A DNA stretch of 5,398 nt. It comes from an uncultured Collinsella sp. GTDB taxonomy: Bacteria; Actinomycetota; Coriobacteriia; Coriobacteriales; Coriobacteriaceae. Both the position numbers and the translations under genes were made by a program. Under the pieces are notes generated by a model. The model was not told the origin of the DNA and searched no databases. It was given only the letters and a program-made list of their open reading frames with translations. The stretch covers positions 1 through 5,398 of the forward strand of contig CABUQK010000116.1 in NCBI GenBank assembly GCA_902493615.1. Reading direction: 5' to 3'. This document shows, one piece after another, positions 4,999 through 5,398 of this stretch (positions within the stretch are counted from its first letter, which is position 1; the number at the start of each line of letters is the position of its first letter).

Positions 4999-5398
4999 GT
5001 GGTAAAGATGAAAGATGTGGCCGAGCTGGCGGGCGTTTCGAGCGCCGCCGTCTCGCGCTACCTCAACGGTGGATATATCTCGGCGGACAAGGCCGAGCGC
5101 ATTAAGCAGGCGATTGAGCTGACCGGATACGTGCGGTCCAGCCAGGCTCGCGCGCTGCGCACCGGCTCCACCAAGCTCATCGGCGTCATCGTGCCCAAGA
5201 TCAACTCGGAATCCGTGAGCCGCATTACCGCCGGCATCGGCCAGGTGCTCGGTCGTCGTGGCTACCAGATGTTGCTTGCCAATACCGACAATGCCCCCGA
5301 TCGCGAGCTCGAATACCTCGATTTATTCCAAAACCACCCGGTCGATGGCATTGTGCTGGTAGCAACCATGATTACCGACGAGCACCGTCGGGCGATTG
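4999..5398 (+). CDS. LacI/GalR-family transcriptional regulator (5' part, cut by window end)
   Basis: 133 codons are visible, about 40% of a usual 330-340-residue LacI-family repressor; the rest lies beyond the window. The N-terminal helix-turn-helix is clear: MKDVAELAGVSSAAVSRYLN at 4-23, with the recognition helix SSAAVSRYLN. The third helix AERIKQAIELTGY is at 32-44, and the hinge SSQARALRTG at 47-56 carries the minor-groove Leu53 next to Ala52. The periplasmic-binding-protein-like effector domain starts at LIGVIVPKI (60-68), continues through GIGQVLGRRGYQMLLANTD (79-97), and shows the family motif VDGIVLVATMI at 115-125. Such proteins usually respond to a sugar or sugar phosphate and control carbohydrate uptake or catabolism genes. 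The effector cannot be inferred because the rest of the binding domain and the downstream genes are missing. The start is chosen by the AGGGG site; ATG 5008 would remove only three residues. It appears independent of the Pel operon: a hairpin and about 260 bases separate them. Confidence 0.92.
   Translation, partial: MVKMKDVAELAGVSSAAVSRYLNGGYISADKAERIKQAIELTGYVRSSQARALRTGSTKLIGVIVPKINSESVSRITAGIGQVLGRRGYQMLLANTDNAPDRELEYLDLFQNHPVDGIVLVATMITDEHRRAI

Overview
The window is GC-rich, densely coded bacterial DNA with strong G/C bias at third codon positions, a GTG start, gene overlaps of 11 and 14 bases, and a terminator-like hairpin that lacks a T-tract. This fits a high-GC Gram-positive. A gut actinobacterium of the Coriobacteriia (Collinsella/Olsenella type) is my best guess, but it is an inference from style and gene content, not a proven placement.

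Positions 8-4734 hold four tightly packed genes on the + strand, which read as the 3' end of one operon. They are: (1) a PelG-type polytopic membrane transporter of the Pel exopolysaccharide machinery; (2) a Tat-like lipoprotein with a CotH kinase domain and a C-terminal beta-sandwich (Fn3-like) domain; (3) a stand-alone VTC-type polyphosphate polymerase domain; (4) a DUF4956 membrane protein with a cytoplasmic C-terminal domain. Genes 1/2 and 2/3 overlap, and genes 3/4 are 3 bases apart, so translational coupling is likely. The operon probably continues upstream, where pelF and other pel genes would be expected.

Positions 4735-4998 carry no convincing gene. They hold a perfect 10-bp hairpin just after the operon (probable terminator), a GC-rich stretch with a second hairpin and short direct repeats that may be a dispersed intergenic element, and then a weak promoter with a very good cre/LacI-type operator (TGTAAGCGATTTCA) just before the next gene.

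From about 4999 to the window end lies the 5' part of a LacI/GalR-family regulator gene, cut by the window edge. It appears to be a separate, probably autoregulated unit.

The most interesting content is the coupling of a Pel transporter with CotH, VTC and DUF4956 proteins. It suggests that a secreted or wall-associated polymer is made together with phosphate chemistry: cytoplasmic polyphosphate (or related phosphoanhydride) synthesis, a membrane partner of unknown function, and an extracytoplasmic kinase-like lipoprotein. What is phosphorylated, and with which donor, cannot be read from the sequence.
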